Origin: Corella eumyota
Lineage: Eukaryota; Chordata; Ascidiacea; Phlebobranchia; Corellidae
NCBI GenBank assembly: GCA_963082875.1
Contig: OY720098.1
Coordinates: 13,888,001 to 13,952,000 of the forward strand
DNA: 64,000 nt
Direction of reading: 5' to 3'
The notes beneath the pieces are model-generated. The model did no database searches. It was not told the origin of the DNA and saw only the letters and a list, made by a program, of their open reading frames with translations. A program made the position numbers and the translations under genes. Shown one piece after another: positions 1 to 10,819 of this stretch (position 1 is the first letter of the stretch; each line of letters begins with the position of its first letter).

Positions 1-2040
1 ATACAAATAAAATTAATTTTTTAATCCAGTTCTATGTTGTTAATATCAAGATATAAAAATTAAAACAAAAAATTTACACATTTTTTACTTATATTTTAAC
101 ATTTTACTTAAATTTTCAACCAATATTTTTTACTTTAATGGACAGCGAAAAGGACGATTTTTGACGGCGACCAGAACGCTATTAAATTATTCAAGCGTTA
201 AACTCACACTGATTCATTATTTTATAAAAAAAACAAAAATAGTGATTAAACGATATTTAGCTAGAGTTAAATCTTCATTTTAAATAGCAACATACAAAAT
301 AATAATACCAACAACATATTAAAATTTCAGCAAATTTAATCTTTAAATTTTAATAATAAAATATATTAATTAGTAATTAGTGATAATTAAATGTCGTTAA
401 TAGGAGGTTTGCGATTCGTTGGGATAATAACAAACATACTAAAAATTTAGAACTTTTAGTTTTAAAGAACAAAAGTTATCGTCTTTCAAAATTCGTCCAA
501 AAAGAATAAAAACAATAATAACTAGATTTATTTGATAAATAAAATATGATTCGAAATTGTTTGATTCTTTTTTATAAATATAATTGATTTAATAGGTTTA
601 TTAATTGAATTGTAAATTTAAATATGAACTTTTTTATATTTAAACCTAATTTTAACAAGCGAACACGCACTCATTGATATTGTGATATAAAAGTAAACTA
701 AATTTAAAAGCAAAATGCCGATCTTAATTTTTTAGTAATCAAACAAGTATTAAAATATAATAATAACAAAACAATTAAAACAAAAATTTTACACATTTTT
801 TACCTCTATTTTAACATTTTACTTAAATTTTCAACTAATATTTTTTACTTTAATGAACAGCGAAAAGAACGATTTTTGACGGCGACCAGAACGCTATTAA
901 ATTATTCAAGCGTTAAACTCACACTGATTCGTTATTTTATAAAAAAACTAAAATAATGATTAAACGATATTTAGCTAGAGTTAAATCTTCATTTTAAATA
1001 GCAACATACAAAATAATAATACCAGCAACATATTAAAATTTCAGAAAATTTAATCTTTTAATTTTAATAATAAAATATATTAATTAGTAATTAGTGATAA
1101 TTAAAAGTTGTAAATAGGAGGTTTGCGATTCGTTGGGATAATAACAAACATACTAAAAATTTAGAACTTTTAGTTTTAAAGAACAAAAGTTATTCGATTT
1201 CAAAATTCGGATTAGTAAGAATAAAAATAAAAATAATAATAAATATACGGACAATAACAATATGTTTCGAAATCTAAGATTTCGAACCATAATAATAAAT
1301 ACTAGATTTATTTGATAAATAAAATATGGTTCGAAATTATTTGATTCTTTTTTATAAATATAATTTATTTAGTAGGTTTATTAATTAAATTATAAATTTA
1401 AATATAAACTTTTGTATATTTAAACCTAATTTTAACAAGCGAACACGCACTTATTGATATTGTAATATAAAAGTAAACTAAATTTAAAAGCAAAATACCG
1501 ATCTTAATTTTTTAGTAATCAAACAAGTATTAAAATATAATAATAACAAAACAATTAAAACAAAAATTTTACACATTTTTTACTTATATTTTAACATTTT
1601 ACTTAAATTTTCAACCAATATTTTTTACTTTAATGGACAGCGAAAAGGACGATTTTTGACGGCGACCAGAACGCTATTAAATTATTCGACCAGAACGCTA
1701 TTAAATTATGCGTTAAACTCACACTGATTCATTATTTTATAAAAAAACAAAAATAATGATTAAACGATATTTAGCTAGAGTTAAATCTTCATTTTAAATA
1801 GCAACATTCAAAATAATAATACCAACAACATATTAAAATTTCAGCAAATTTAATCTTTAAATTTTAATAATAAAATATATTAATTAGTAATTAGTGATAA
1901 TTAAATGTCGTTAATAGGAGGTTTGCGATTCGTTGGGATAATAACAAACATACTAAAAATTTAGAACTTTTAGTTTTAAAGAACAAAAGTTATCGTCTTT
2001 CAAAATTCGTCAAATAAGAATAAAAACAATAATAATAATA
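1..2040 (+). repeat. Tandem MITE-like copies
   Basis: Three head-to-tail copies of one AT-rich repeat fill this stretch. A recognisable core (cgaccagaacgctattaaatt, part of a longer block) recurs near 165, 885 and 1665, so the spacing is about 720-780 bases. Copies start near 519 and 1302 with a conserved lead (ctagatttatttgataaat) and the end motif ATGGTTCGAAAT or a close variant. The complete copies close with the palindrome TTTCGAAATCTAAGATTTCG followed by AACCAT. The first copy is cut by the window edge and lacks the closing palindrome. The third has a short internal duplication near 1687. I see no protein-coding capacity. The inverted end motifs and the roughly 0.8 kb length suggest a non-autonomous DNA element. 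The family name and the transposase that moves it are unknown. Confidence 0.75.
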
Positions 2041-2525
2041 AATATAATGACAATAACAATATGTTTCGAAATCTAAGATTTCGAACCATAATAAATATAA
2101 TGACAATAACAATATGTTTCGAAATCTAAGATTTCGAACCATAATAATAAATATAATGACAATAACAATATGTTTCGAAATCGAAGATTTCGAACCATAA
2201 TAATAATAATAATAAATACACTGACAATAACAATATGTTTCGAAATCTAAGATTTCGAACCATAATAATAAATACACTGACAATAACAATATGTTTCGAA
2301 ATCTAAGATTTCGAACCATAATAAATACACTGACAATAACAATATGTTTCGAAATCTAAGATTTCGAACCATAATAAATATAATGACAATAACAATATGT
2401 TTCGAAATCTAAGATTTCGAACCATAATGACAATAACAATATGTTTCGAAATCTAAGATTTCGAACCATAATAAATACACTGACAATAACAATATGTTTC
2501 GAAATCTAAGATTTCGAACCATAAT
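2041..2525. repeat. Palindrome-bearing short tandem array
   Basis: About nine to ten units of roughly 40-60 bases repeat here. Each carries the near-perfect palindrome TTTCGAAATCTAAGATTTCG inside a conserved frame (aatgacaataacaatatg before it, aaccataata after it). Spacers differ slightly: some read aaatataatgac, others aaatacactgac. The unit is the terminal block of the neighbouring MITE-like element, so the array looks like a local expansion of one element end. Every unit can fold as a hairpin of about ten base pairs, and the array as a whole could cruciform or drive slippage. The open frame across it on the minus strand is only the repeat read through and is not a gene. Confidence 0.85.
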
Positions 2526-2935
2526 AATTCGTGTGTTTATTATTTATGTTAATAAAACCAAATTAAAATACTTGTTCTATTCAATTAAACTTTAAAACTT
2601 TTTACTTACATATAAATAAACTCGCTTCTATGAACACAAATTTCGCTCACGCGATTTTGTGTCAATAGCGTTTAATTATTTTTACACACATTATCTTAAA
2701 AATTTCTCTTCATACTCTCTGTTACCAGTCATTTAACTCCTTTAAACATTTTCCAATAAATAAATAATTTTTAAGTACTCTCTTACGACACCCATAAATA
2801 TCGTATAAATCAATTTTCTCATTTTTTTTAGTTTTCTCTAATGCAACCCATAAATATCTTATAAATCAACTCACACTTTTTAGGACTTACTTACCCCACC
2901 CATAAATCTCGTATAAATCGACTTCATCTACTACT
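2524..2935 (+). repeat. Polinton end repeat, displaced copy
   Basis: These 412 bases match 19001-19414, the right end of the Polinton, with only scattered differences. The match starts at ataattcgtgtgtttattatt and ends at cttcatctactact. A Polinton should carry this sequence inverted at its left end, reading AGTAGTAG inward, but here it lies in the same orientation as the right end. It is bounded on the left by the palindrome array and on the right by unrelated DNA. It is either the left terminal repeat flipped by recombination between the inverted MITE copies on each side, or the stranded end of another Polinton. No matching short target duplication is visible between the two outer flanks. 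Confidence 0.75.
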
Positions 2936-3460
2936 AAAAAAAACGTGTTTAAAAATATATAAAAGTAAAACCTAAAACTGGCATGTAAAAACAACAAACT
3001 AGTATTGATTTTCAGAGATTCTAAATTATCAGAAAATTTCCAAAAGTTCTAAATTAATAGAAAATTTCCAAAAGTTCTATATTAATGAGAAATTTCAACG
3101 GTTTTATGTCAATGGAAATTTTCAACGGTTTATATTAATGGATCATTTCCGGAGATTCTAAACGCAAGTTATAATTAGGACAATGAAAACAATACAATAT
3201 ATGTAATAATGCGTACAGAACTAAATGTTATGGAAAATTTCTAGAGGTTCAGAACATTTTTCGAATAATTTTTTTCGTAAGTTATAATTAGGACAACAGA
3301 AACTACGCAATAAGCTCAGGTTAGGTATTTATTTTCTAATTATAACACACACAGAACTAAATGTTATAGAGCTAACGTGTTTACTTTCGTACTTTTTTTA
3401 GTTACTTAGATTTCTTGTATTTTTTTTTCATTAGATTTTTAGATAGTAAATAAGTTTTTC
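2936..3460. other. AT-rich stretch with short degenerate repeats
   Basis: No gene is visible. Between about 3010 and 3160 there are around five degenerate units of some 33-36 bases built on ttctaaattaat and gaaaatttccaaaag. Two further pairs occur: gttataattaggacaa near 3168 and 3283, and acagaactaaatgttat near 3216 and 3351. This could be old host flank of the Polinton or part of another element. Confidence 0.5.
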
Positions 3461-4240
3461 GATAATTATGGTTCGAAATCTTAGATTTCGAAACATATTG
3501 TTATTGTCATTATATTTATTATTATTATTGTTTTTATTCTTATTTGACGAATTTTGAAAGACGATAACTTTTGTTCTTTAACAGTAAAAGTTCTAAATTT
3601 TTAGTATGTCTGTTATTATCCCAACGAATCGCAAACCTCCTATTAACGACATTTAATTATCACTAATTACTAATTAATATATTTTATTATTAAAATTTAA
3701 GGATTAAATTTGCTGAAATTTTAATATGTTGTTGGTATTATTATTTTGTATGTTGCTATTTAAAATGAAGATTTAACTCTAGCTAAATATCGTTTAATCA
3801 TTATTTTTGTTTTATTATAAGATAATGAATCAGTGTGAGTTTAACGCTTGAATAATTTAATAGCGTTCTGGTCGCCGTCAAAAATTGTCTTTTTCGCTGT
3901 CCATTAAAGTAAAAAATATTGGTTGAAAATTTAAGTAAAATGTTAAAATATAAGTAAAAAATGTGTAAAATTTTTGTTTTAATTGTTTTGTTATTATTAT
4001 ATTTTAATACTTGTTTGATTACTAAAAAATTAAGATCGGTATTTTGCTTTTAAATTTAGTTTACTTTTATATTACAATATCAATAAGTGCGTGTTCGCTT
4101 GTTAAAATTAGGTTTAAATATAAAAAAAGTTCATATTTAAATTTATAATTTAATTAATAAACCTACTAAATAAATTATATTTATAAAAAAAAATCAAACA
4201 ATTTCGAACCATATTTTATTTATCAAATAAATCTAGTTTA
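3461..4240 (-). mobile_element. MITE-like element, inverted copy
   Basis: This is a full copy of the repeat seen in 1-2040, lying in the opposite orientation. It opens with ATGGTTCGAAATCTTAGATT, the reverse complement of the closing palindrome, and ends with AATTTCGAACCAT followed by the conserved flank aaataaatctagttt. Its interior (for example the reverse complement of the aggaggtttgcgattcgttg block, near 3620) follows the other copies base for base over long runs. It ends only some 15 bases before the first open segment of the Polinton. With the forward copies at 519-2090 it forms a large inverted repeat around 2524-3460. Confidence 0.8.
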
Positions 4241-4254
4241 TCTCTTTTATCATC

Positions 4255-7200
4255 ATGAGCGAAAAAATGATAGACTTCAACACGACAGAACGAAGTTGGT
4301 ATGATGTTCTAGAAGATAGTCAGATCTTAACCGATCAAGAACTCTTTTCTTTTGAGGATTTTCAAGAATCGGTGGTGATTTCTAATTTTTCCACTGCAGC
4401 CCAGCCAACCTCAGAAAAGTTGCCAATATCGTTAAAAGCTAAGAAAAAAACAAGCCCCGTCAAACCGATGCCAGAAATTAGGAGGTAAAAAAAAGTTTTT
4501 ATTTGTAAAGGATATTATTTAAATAGTAAATTAAATTTAGAAAAAATTCAACGGGAAACACTGTTTGATGTAAGTATATCACTAATTTCAAAGGAAGAAA
4601 TGGATAAAGGTAAATGTATTAAAATTAGTATTAGATTAAAGAAATATAGAATAGAAAACCTTTTTTTTTATCTTTCACTCAAATATATTATGTAAAAATC
4701 TTAAAATATTATTTTGAAGAAGAGGAAGATAGTGAAAGAAGAGAATCTTCTTATGAAGATATATTAGATACAAGAAAACGAATTATACGGAAAAAGCGGA
4801 TGGAAAAAAGATCGGTAGAAAGCTCAGACGGAGAGCTGTCGGTTATAAAGTGGAAAGCAAACAAAGAAGCGGAATGTTCAGGTATAACAAAAATAATTTA
4901 AACTAGATTTATTTGATAAATAAAAAATGGTTCGAAATTATTTGATTATTTTTAAAATTATTCTTTATTGGGAATAAATTGATGCATAAACATTACTTTG
5001 TAGTAATCAAAGTTAAACGATTTTACAATATCGTGCTTCTTATTTTGTAACTTAAAGTAATGATAACAAAATGGAAGGAAGCGCACCAAAAGGCTACATA
5101 AAAGGGAAAAAGGCAAAACGCACCGATACGCGTGCGCACTAAAACACACAAGCTTCGATAACAATAATGTTTACGCCACATAACCCCCCCTCAGAAGCGT
5201 CGTAAATACACAAAAAAAAATAGCAATAACAGTTAATTCAAATAAAAATGTTTGTATTAGATCTTTTTGGGTCTACCACGACCAATATGTTTGGTTACTT
5301 GGATCGGCTGAGTGGGATCCGCGTGCACCGGTTTCAAACGATCCACCGAAACTATTTGTTTGTTGGCACCCATTTCTAATTCAAAAGTTTTTGGGCCACG
5401 TTTTAAAACTAAATACGGTCCTTGGTATGGTGCGGTAAGTGGCGGTCGATGTGAATCCTTACGAACAAAAACGTATTTGCAAGTTTTTAAGCTGGGGGGA
5501 AAATTTGTTTTCAGAATAGCGTGGCGCGACATCGGCTGAGGAACAAAATTATTTACTTTTTCTTTTAAATACTTGAGCGTCGTTTTTGCATCATTTAAAT
5601 TTGGTTCATGCTTTATTAAATCCCCAGGAACGGAAAGTGGAGTGCCATAAACCAACTCGGCAGACGATATCTTTAGATCTTCTTTCGGCGCGGTTCGAAT
5701 ACCCAAAAGTACCCATGGAAGTTGTTCAATCCAGTTTGGACCCTCTAGTCGTGCCATTAGTGAACTTTTAAGGTGTCGATGAAACCTTTCCACCAAACCG
5801 TTTGCTTGTGGTCTGAAGGCGCACGTATGATGAATTTGTATGCCAAGTGTCTCGTTCATATTTCTCCAGATACTTGAAGTAAATTGCGCTCCGCGATCAC
5901 TAGACAGGTTGGTTGGTATACCAAATCGTGAAATCCAATGGTATAAAAACATTTTCGCACAAGTTGCCGTTGTTGAATTTTTCATTGGAATAGCTTCCGG
6001 CCACCTAGTAAAACGGTCAACGATGGTAAGAAGATAAACATGGCCGTCGGAGGGCGGAAGTGGTCCTACAATGTCAATGTTTAAATCACTAAAACGATTC
6101 TGGGTTTCAGGATATCTAACCAATGGAGCGTGAACATGCCTTTGTATCTTGGATTTTTGGCAAGATAAACACTGCCTTGTCCATATTCCCACGTCTTTAT
6201 TAAGCCCATTCCAAACAAACTTTGAGCTTATTAACTTCCGCGTTGTTCGTATAGATGGATGCGAAAGGTCGTGAATAATATGAAAAACTTTTTCACGCCA
6301 CTTTAGAGGAACAATAGGGCGAGGCTTGCCGGTCGAAATGTCGCAAAGTATTGAAAAGTCTTGTTTTTCAAATGTGACGTCGGCTACTTTAAGCTTCGTG
6401 TCGGCTGATCGATAACTTTGTACTTCTCGATCTAATTGGTCCGCAGCAAAAATTTTATAGTCCATATCAATGGTTTGATTGACGTTGAATATATTGGCCC
6501 GTGACAAAGCATCTGCTACAACATTACTTTTTCCGCTGATGTGTTGGATGTCTGTAGAATATTCGGATATTGCAGATAAATGACGCTGTTGTCGACTGGA
6601 CCAGGGATCAGAAGCTTTTGAAAAGGCGAAAATAAGAGGTTTGTGGTCTGTATAAATTGTAAAAATTCTGCCTTGAAGAAAGTATCGAAAATGACGCACC
6701 GCCAGATAAATTGCCAACAGTTCTCGGTCAAATGTACTATATTTTTCCTCCGCCAGCCTCAAGTGTTTACTAAAAAATGCGAGGGGTTTCCAAGCGCCGT
6801 CGATAAATTGCTGTAAAACAGCACCTACTGCTTTTTGTGAAGCGTCCACAGTTAAAACAGTTTTAGCATTGGCTTGGGGATGATATAACATGGCACAATG
6901 CGCAAGAGAAGCCTTTGCTTGGTCAAACGCGGACTGTAACTGTGGATCCCAATTTAACCTTGATGGCTTGCCAGCTAACTGTTTATAAATTGGAGTCATA
7001 ATACGAGCAGCATCTGGAATAAAACGGAAATAAAAGTTGATCATACCGGCAAACTCTTGAAGACCTTTAATAGTGTTTGGTGGTTGCAAATTTTGGATAG
7101 TTTTTACTTTGTCTGGCAAAGGAATAATTCCATACCGGCTCACTTGATGCCCCAAAAAATTAATTTGGGTCTTGCCAAATTGACATTTTTTAACATTTAT

Positions 7201-10200
7201 AATTAAACCATGACATGAAAGTTGTTTGAAAAGTTCTTGTAAATGCTTAAGGTGTTCAGTCTGCGATCTGCTGGCCACTAATATATCGTCCAGATAAACA
7301 AAAACGAATTTTAAGTGTTGGAAAATACTATCCATAAGTCTTTGAAAGGCTTGAGCTGCGTTTTTCAAACCGAAAGGCATTCTTTTAAATTCAAAAAGTC
7401 CAAATGGCGTGATGACGGCTGTCTTCTGAATGTCTTCTGAAGCTACTGGTACTTGATGATACCCTCTTATTAGGTCAATTTTTGAGAATACGCAACATCC
7501 ATCTAATTGAGAGGTAAAATCTTGAATATGTGGAATCGGATAACGATCCGGTTCCGTAACAGCATTTAGTCGACGATAATCGCCACATGGGCGCCAACCT
7601 CCTGTAGCTTTAGGAACTAAATGGAGGGGGGATGACCAAGGACTTGATGACCGTTGAATAATTCCTAAATTCAGCATTTTAGAAAACTCATGTTTTGCAA
7701 TTTCTAATTTTTCTGGCGACAATCGTCGCGCTCGAGCATGCACCGGAGGGCCAGTTGTTGGGATGTAATGCTGGACTTTATGTTTGATAGTACCTTCATT
7801 AAAACGTGGTGTTGTTATATCAGGAAATTCTTTTATCAACTTGTCATATGATGAATTTATTTGTGAGAAAGTTGGTTTTGAAATATTAAAAAGCTTCCGG
7901 CCTTTTAAATCTACAACCAAGGAATGTTCGCGAATAAAGTCAGCACCTAATAATGGTCTCATGACATCAGCAATAACAAATTTCCATGCAAATGTGCCAG
8001 TAGGTAAGTGGACACGAATGATTTTTGAACCATAAGTTTGTATTTTTCCACCATTAGCAGCGATTAGAGGGTTTTCTTTGTTTTTCTTGTAGCGTTCATA
8101 TCTTGTTGGTGGAATAACACTTATTTCGGCCCCAGAATCAACTAAGAATTTTATTTTAGATATTTTGTCGTCCAGGAAAAACAGGTTACTATGCTTGCCG
8201 GTTGCTGCTACAGACAACAACCGGCTTTCTAGTTTTCCGAATATTGACATGGTGGGATACATTTCTTAGCATTTTTGCCAAATCGACGATGGTAAAAACA
8301 AAGAATTTTTTTAGAATCAGTTTTAGATACCGCATAAGAAGAAAAAAAAAAGGGGCGCTTTTTGTTAGCAAGATTGCATCTGCACGTTGCGCAAGTTTAC
8401 GCATATCTTCAAAGTTACTGTCGACTAAAACCACACGCACGTCTTCAGGTAGAAGCTGCAAAAATATATGTTGAAAAAGGAAACAAGATTTGTGATTTCC
8501 TAAAAGAGCCAACATTTCGTCCATTAATTCAGAAGGTTTACGATCCCCTAAAGTAGGCATGTTTAGAATTCTCGACGCCCTTTCTTGTGGAGAAAGGCTA
8601 AATGTTCCGAGAAGACGCTGTTTGATAGCGTCATACTTTCCAGTGGTTGGCGGATTTTCCAGGAAATCAATAAGACGAAGTGCGGTGTCCTGGTCTAATG
8701 CAGACACAACGTATAAATATCTTGTTTGGTCGGTAACAATATTTCGCAATTCAAACTGTGCTTCAGCTTGTTGGAACCAAACTCGAGGATGGGACGACCA
8801 AAAGTTTGGTAACTTAAGCGCAACGGCATTTTCTTCTTTCATTTTCTTAGAAATTACGTTTCTAAACGTCGGGGTCACCAATGTAGTAATCAAAGTTAAA
8901 CGATTTTACAATATCGTGCTTCTTATTTTGTAACTTAAAGTAATGATAACAAAATGGAAGGAAGCGCACCAAAAGGCTACATAAAAGGGAAAAAGGCAAA
9001 ACGCACCGATACGCGTGCGCACTAAAACACACAAGCTTCGATAACAATAATGTTTACGCCACAACTTAATTAATAATATTACCTGAACTAATTAAACAAA
9101 TATTACGTATACCTTTTTTTAATTATTACACTAAAAAATTAAATTTTTTTCATTATTCTGCGCTTTAATAACAACCCCTAATTTTTATTAAATAAACAAG
9201 CTATTAAATATGTAAAACATACGAAAAATTAATTTTTTAACTTATTTTTATTTAACTAATATCATGATATACAATTGACCAAGATTTAAAAAAATAAAAA
9301 CAACCTTTAAATTTTAATAAACAAATACCTATTACTTGGTAATTAATGATAAAACCTAAAATTTTAATTCATTTTTGAGTTAACAATATCATGATATTCA
9401 ATTGACCAAAATTTGAAAACCTAACAACAATCTTTAAATTTCAATAAACAAACACCTATTAATTAGTAATTAGTAATAAAAATTAAATTTTTAATTCATT
9501 TTTAAGTTATAAATATCTTAATATATAACTGACCAAAATTTAAAAACCTGATAACGATCTTTAAATTTTAATAAACAAACACCTATTAATTAGTAATTAG
9601 TGATGATTAAATTTTGAAAATAGGAGAATCAGAAAACTTTATTATGACAAACAACATACTAAAATTCCAAAATCTTTAAAGTACTAGAACAAAAGTTATT
9701 TTGAACCAAAATTCGGACTAGTAAGAATAAAAACAATAAAAATAATATTTATAATGACAATAACAATATGTTTCGAAATCTAAGATTTCGAACCATAATA
9801 AATTCTAAAACGAAATTAAATAATTAAATAAAAAATTGTTTAGAATATTATCAACAAAAAAGTGAGAATAATGATCAGGTGTAAAAAACAAAATATATGA
9901 TTATGTAACACTTTTTCAAAAAAATTAAACCACATATTTTTTTTTATATAGATAGATCGTTTACACTTCCTTTGCGTAGGAGTTATTATCGTTCGAATTA
10001 TGGTATGTAATTTAATTTAAAATTATTATTAAAAAAAGTTTAGTATAAATTTATTTTTCCTAATATTTCGATGTTTAGTAGACAGCTCTACAGAAGACGA
10101 AAAGCTTTCTTTTTACTCGTCTTCACTTTCTAATTTAAAAGGTAAGTTTTTAACTAGAATACTATATCACAATTCTATAATTATAGCTGATGGATCTTAA

Positions 10201-10430
10201 ATAAGTATTAAATGTTACTAAAAAGTAAATTATTATTTTTTTAAAGAAAATATGACACAAAGTCAAAGTTCAATTAACAAAAGTTGTGAAGGTAAATAAA
10301 AAAAATTTGATACATTTTTTAAAATAAATATAATCTTTTATCAAAAATAACAGTAAAATTGATTTATAGAAGACGAGATACAGTTTGATCCGGTGATCGA
10401 AAGTTCGGAAAATGGATCACAGGGGCTTGA
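4255..10430 (+). CDS. Polinton early gene, small open segments (unknown)
   Basis: The first open segment (4255-4488) starts with ATG shortly after the MITE and encodes an acidic, serine-rich stretch of 77 codons. Further short open segments flanked by AG and GT signals follow near 4541-4570, 4594-4609, 4718-4881, 9955-10003, 10082-10141, 10246-10291 and 10369-10431, the last closing with a stop. Compositions are similar throughout (acidic, Ser-rich, with a basic patch around 4770-4810). This pattern suggests a spliced gene with very small exons whose large central intron received the MITE and the Gypsy insertion. I recognise no domain, and the assignment as one gene is an inference. It could be a regulator, given its acidic-plus-basic make-up, but nothing shows this directly. 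Confidence 0.45.
4999..5180 (-). repeat. Gypsy 3' LTR
   Basis: A 182-base LTR at the 3' end of the minus-strand element. It matches 8882-9063 at every base I compared. Its ends are TG and CA. A polypurine tract lies just inside at about 5181-5196 (complement of taaccccccctc). Confidence 0.95.
5257..8262 (-). CDS. pol: Gypsy pol polyprotein
   Basis: A 1001-codon open frame encodes the replication enzymes of the Gypsy element. Near residue 40 is the aspartic protease site ([14 protein letters not shown]). Around residues 180-360 lies the reverse transcriptase with its YLDDILVAS catalytic box. RNase H follows at about 450-580, starting at [15 protein letters not shown]. An HHCC zinc-binding segment and the DDE integrase core (for example [12 protein letters not shown] and [10 protein letters not shown]) occupy about 670-900, and a basic tail closes the protein. 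PR-RT-RH-INT is the Ty3/Gypsy order; in Copia-type elements integrase precedes RT. The frame overlaps the upstream gag frame near 8189-8262. The length is normal for the family. Confidence 0.95.
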   Translation of the reverse strand: MYPTMSIFGKLESRLLSVAATGKHSNLFFLDDKISKIKFLVDSGAEISVIPPTRYERYKKNKENPLIAANGGKIQTYGSKIIRVHLPTGTFAWKFVIADVMRPLLGADFIREHSLVVDLKGRKLFNISKPTFSQINSSYDKLIKEFPDITTPRFNEGTIKHKVQHYIPTTGPPVHARARRLSPEKLEIAKHEFSKMLNLGIIQRSSSPWSSPLHLVPKATGGWRPCGDYRRLNAVTEPDRYPIPHIQDFTSQLDGCCVFSKIDLIRGYHQVPVASEDIQKTAVITPFGLFEFKRMPFGLKNAAQAFQRLMDSIFQHLKFVFVYLDDILVASRSQTEHLKHLQELFKQLSCHGLIINVKKCQFGKTQINFLGHQVSRYGIIPLPDKVKTIQNLQPPNTIKGLQEFAGMINFYFRFIPDAARIMTPIYKQLAGKPSRLNWDPQLQSAFDQAKASLAHCAMLYHPQANAKTVLTVDASQKAVGAVLQQFIDGAWKPLAFFSKHLRLAEEKYSTFDRELLAIYLAVRHFRYFLQGRIFTIYTDHKPLIFAFSKASDPWSSRQQRHLSAISEYSTDIQHISGKSNVVADALSRANIFNVNQTIDMDYKIFAADQLDREVQSYRSADTKLKVADVTFEKQDFSILCDISTGKPRPIVPLKWREKVFHIIHDLSHPSIRTTRKLISSKFVWNGLNKDVGIWTRQCLSCQKSKIQRHVHAPLVRYPETQNRFSDLNIDIVGPLPPSDGHVYLLTIVDRFTRWPEAIPMKNSTTATCAKMFLYHWISRFGIPTNLSSDRGAQFTSSIWRNMNETLGIQIHHTCAFRPQANGLVERFHRHLKSSLMARLEGPNWIEQLPWVLLGIRTAPKEDLKISSAELVYGTPLSVPGDLIKHEPNLNDAKTTLKYLKEKVNNFVPQPMSRHAILKTNFPPSLKTCKYVFVRKDSHRPPLTAPYQGPYLVLKRGPKTFELEMGANKQIVSVDRLKPVHADPTQPIQVTKHIGRGRPKKI
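8189..8881 (-). CDS. gag: Gypsy gag-like region
   Basis: The frame begins close to the primer-binding site and encodes a gag protein of the invertebrate Gypsy type. It shows the typical run [20 protein letters not shown], then [14 protein letters not shown] and [16 protein letters not shown], which resemble the structural gag core of these elements. A clear nucleic-acid-binding knuckle could not be read in the terminal part. The product is shorter than usual for the group and looks disturbed near its end. It overlaps the start of pol, as expected for elements that express pol by frameshift or as a fusion. Confidence 0.75.
   Translation of the reverse strand: MVTPTFRNVISKKMKEENAVALKLPNFWSSHPRVWFQQAEAQFELRNIVTDQTRYLYVVSALDQDTALRLIDFLENPPTTGKYDAIKQRLLGTFSLSPQERASRILNMPTLGDRKPSELMDEMLALLGNHKSCFLFQHIFLQLLPEDVRVVLVDSNFEDMRKLAQRADAILLTKSAPFFFLLMRYLKLILKKFFVFTIVDLAKMLRNVSHHVNIRKTRKPVVVCSSNRQA
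8867..8880 (-). other. Gypsy primer-binding site
   Basis: The minus strand reads TGGTGACCCCGACG one base inside the 5' LTR. TGG at this place is the complement of the tRNA 3' CCA end, which primes minus-strand DNA synthesis. The tRNA species was not determined. Confidence 0.8.
8882..9063 (-). repeat. Gypsy 5' LTR
   Basis: A 182-base LTR at the 5' end of the minus-strand element, matching 4999-5180. It should carry the promoter and polyadenylation signals of the element. The short open frames seen in both LTRs are repeat shadows. Confidence 0.95.
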
Positions 10431-10819
10431 TTAGAAAACACAAATGTACTTTTAAAAAAAAATCATTCATTTGATTTTAAGTTTTTTTCCTTAAATTTTC
10501 TTCCTCAACAATTTCAAAATTATTTCGCTTTTATTAAAAATAAAAAATCAATGAAAACTTAATAGTTTATATTAAAGTTTAATGTTTTTTATCAGTTTTT
10601 TCTCAATTTGGTGGAGGCAGCAATATTCAAGTAAATGATGAACCAGATTTAATAAAAAGCAATCGAAATTCTATCAAAACACACTTTCGTGCTGGTCGAA
10701 TGTTACAGTTTTACAATTATGATCTCTGTGACTAACAGGTATAAAAAAAACGTAATCTTAAATCAAATTGAATACAAAAATCCTTAAAAAAAACAAAAGT
10801 GCTATAATTTTTTTGTTTA

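Larger units (their letters stand above)
4999..9063 (-). mobile_element. Gypsy/Ty3 LTR retrotransposon, young
   Basis: The element is 4065 bases and reads on the minus strand. Both LTRs are 182 bases, begin TGTAGTAATC and end ACGCCACA in plus-strand reading, and look identical by eye, so the insertion is recent. The 4-bp target duplication ACTT lies at 4995-4998 and 9064-9067. A primer-binding site (TGGTGACCCCGACG) sits one base inside the 5' LTR, and a purine tract sits beside the 3' LTR. The order gag, protease, reverse transcriptase, RNase H, integrase defines the Ty3/Gypsy group. Pol is open over its full length. The gag part is short and looks disturbed, so the element appears nearly whole with perhaps one break. 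Confidence 0.95.
4902..9800 (+). mobile_element. MITE-like element split by a Gypsy insertion
   Basis: The left arm (4902-4998) has the lead ctagatttatttgataaat and the end motif ATGGTTCGAAATTATTTG. The right arm (9064-9800) ends with the palindrome TTTCGAAATCTAAGATTTCG and AACCAT. Without the Gypsy element the copy is about 830 bases, the same size as the others. The right arm differs from the left-hand copies in its middle, where roughly 116-base units built on gaccaaaatttgaaaacct and acacctattaattagtaat repeat about three times (9240-9610). It therefore belongs to a sister subfamily that shares both ends. Confidence 0.75.

Noticed and set aside
1990-2319. 109-codon frame on the minus strand
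   Set aside because: It is the palindrome array read through; the protein is a repeat of the same low-complexity unit.
2041-2525. CRISPR-like array of palindromic repeats
   Set aside because: The spacers are short variants of one sequence, not unique, and the unit is the end of a nearby transposable element in an animal genome.
4958-5164. Short minus-strand frame also found at 8862-9047
   Set aside because: Both lie in the two Gypsy LTRs and are shadows of the identical repeat.
8202-8933. Plus-strand frames over the Gypsy gag region
   Set aside because: They are antisense shadows; the minus strand carries recognisable gag sequence.
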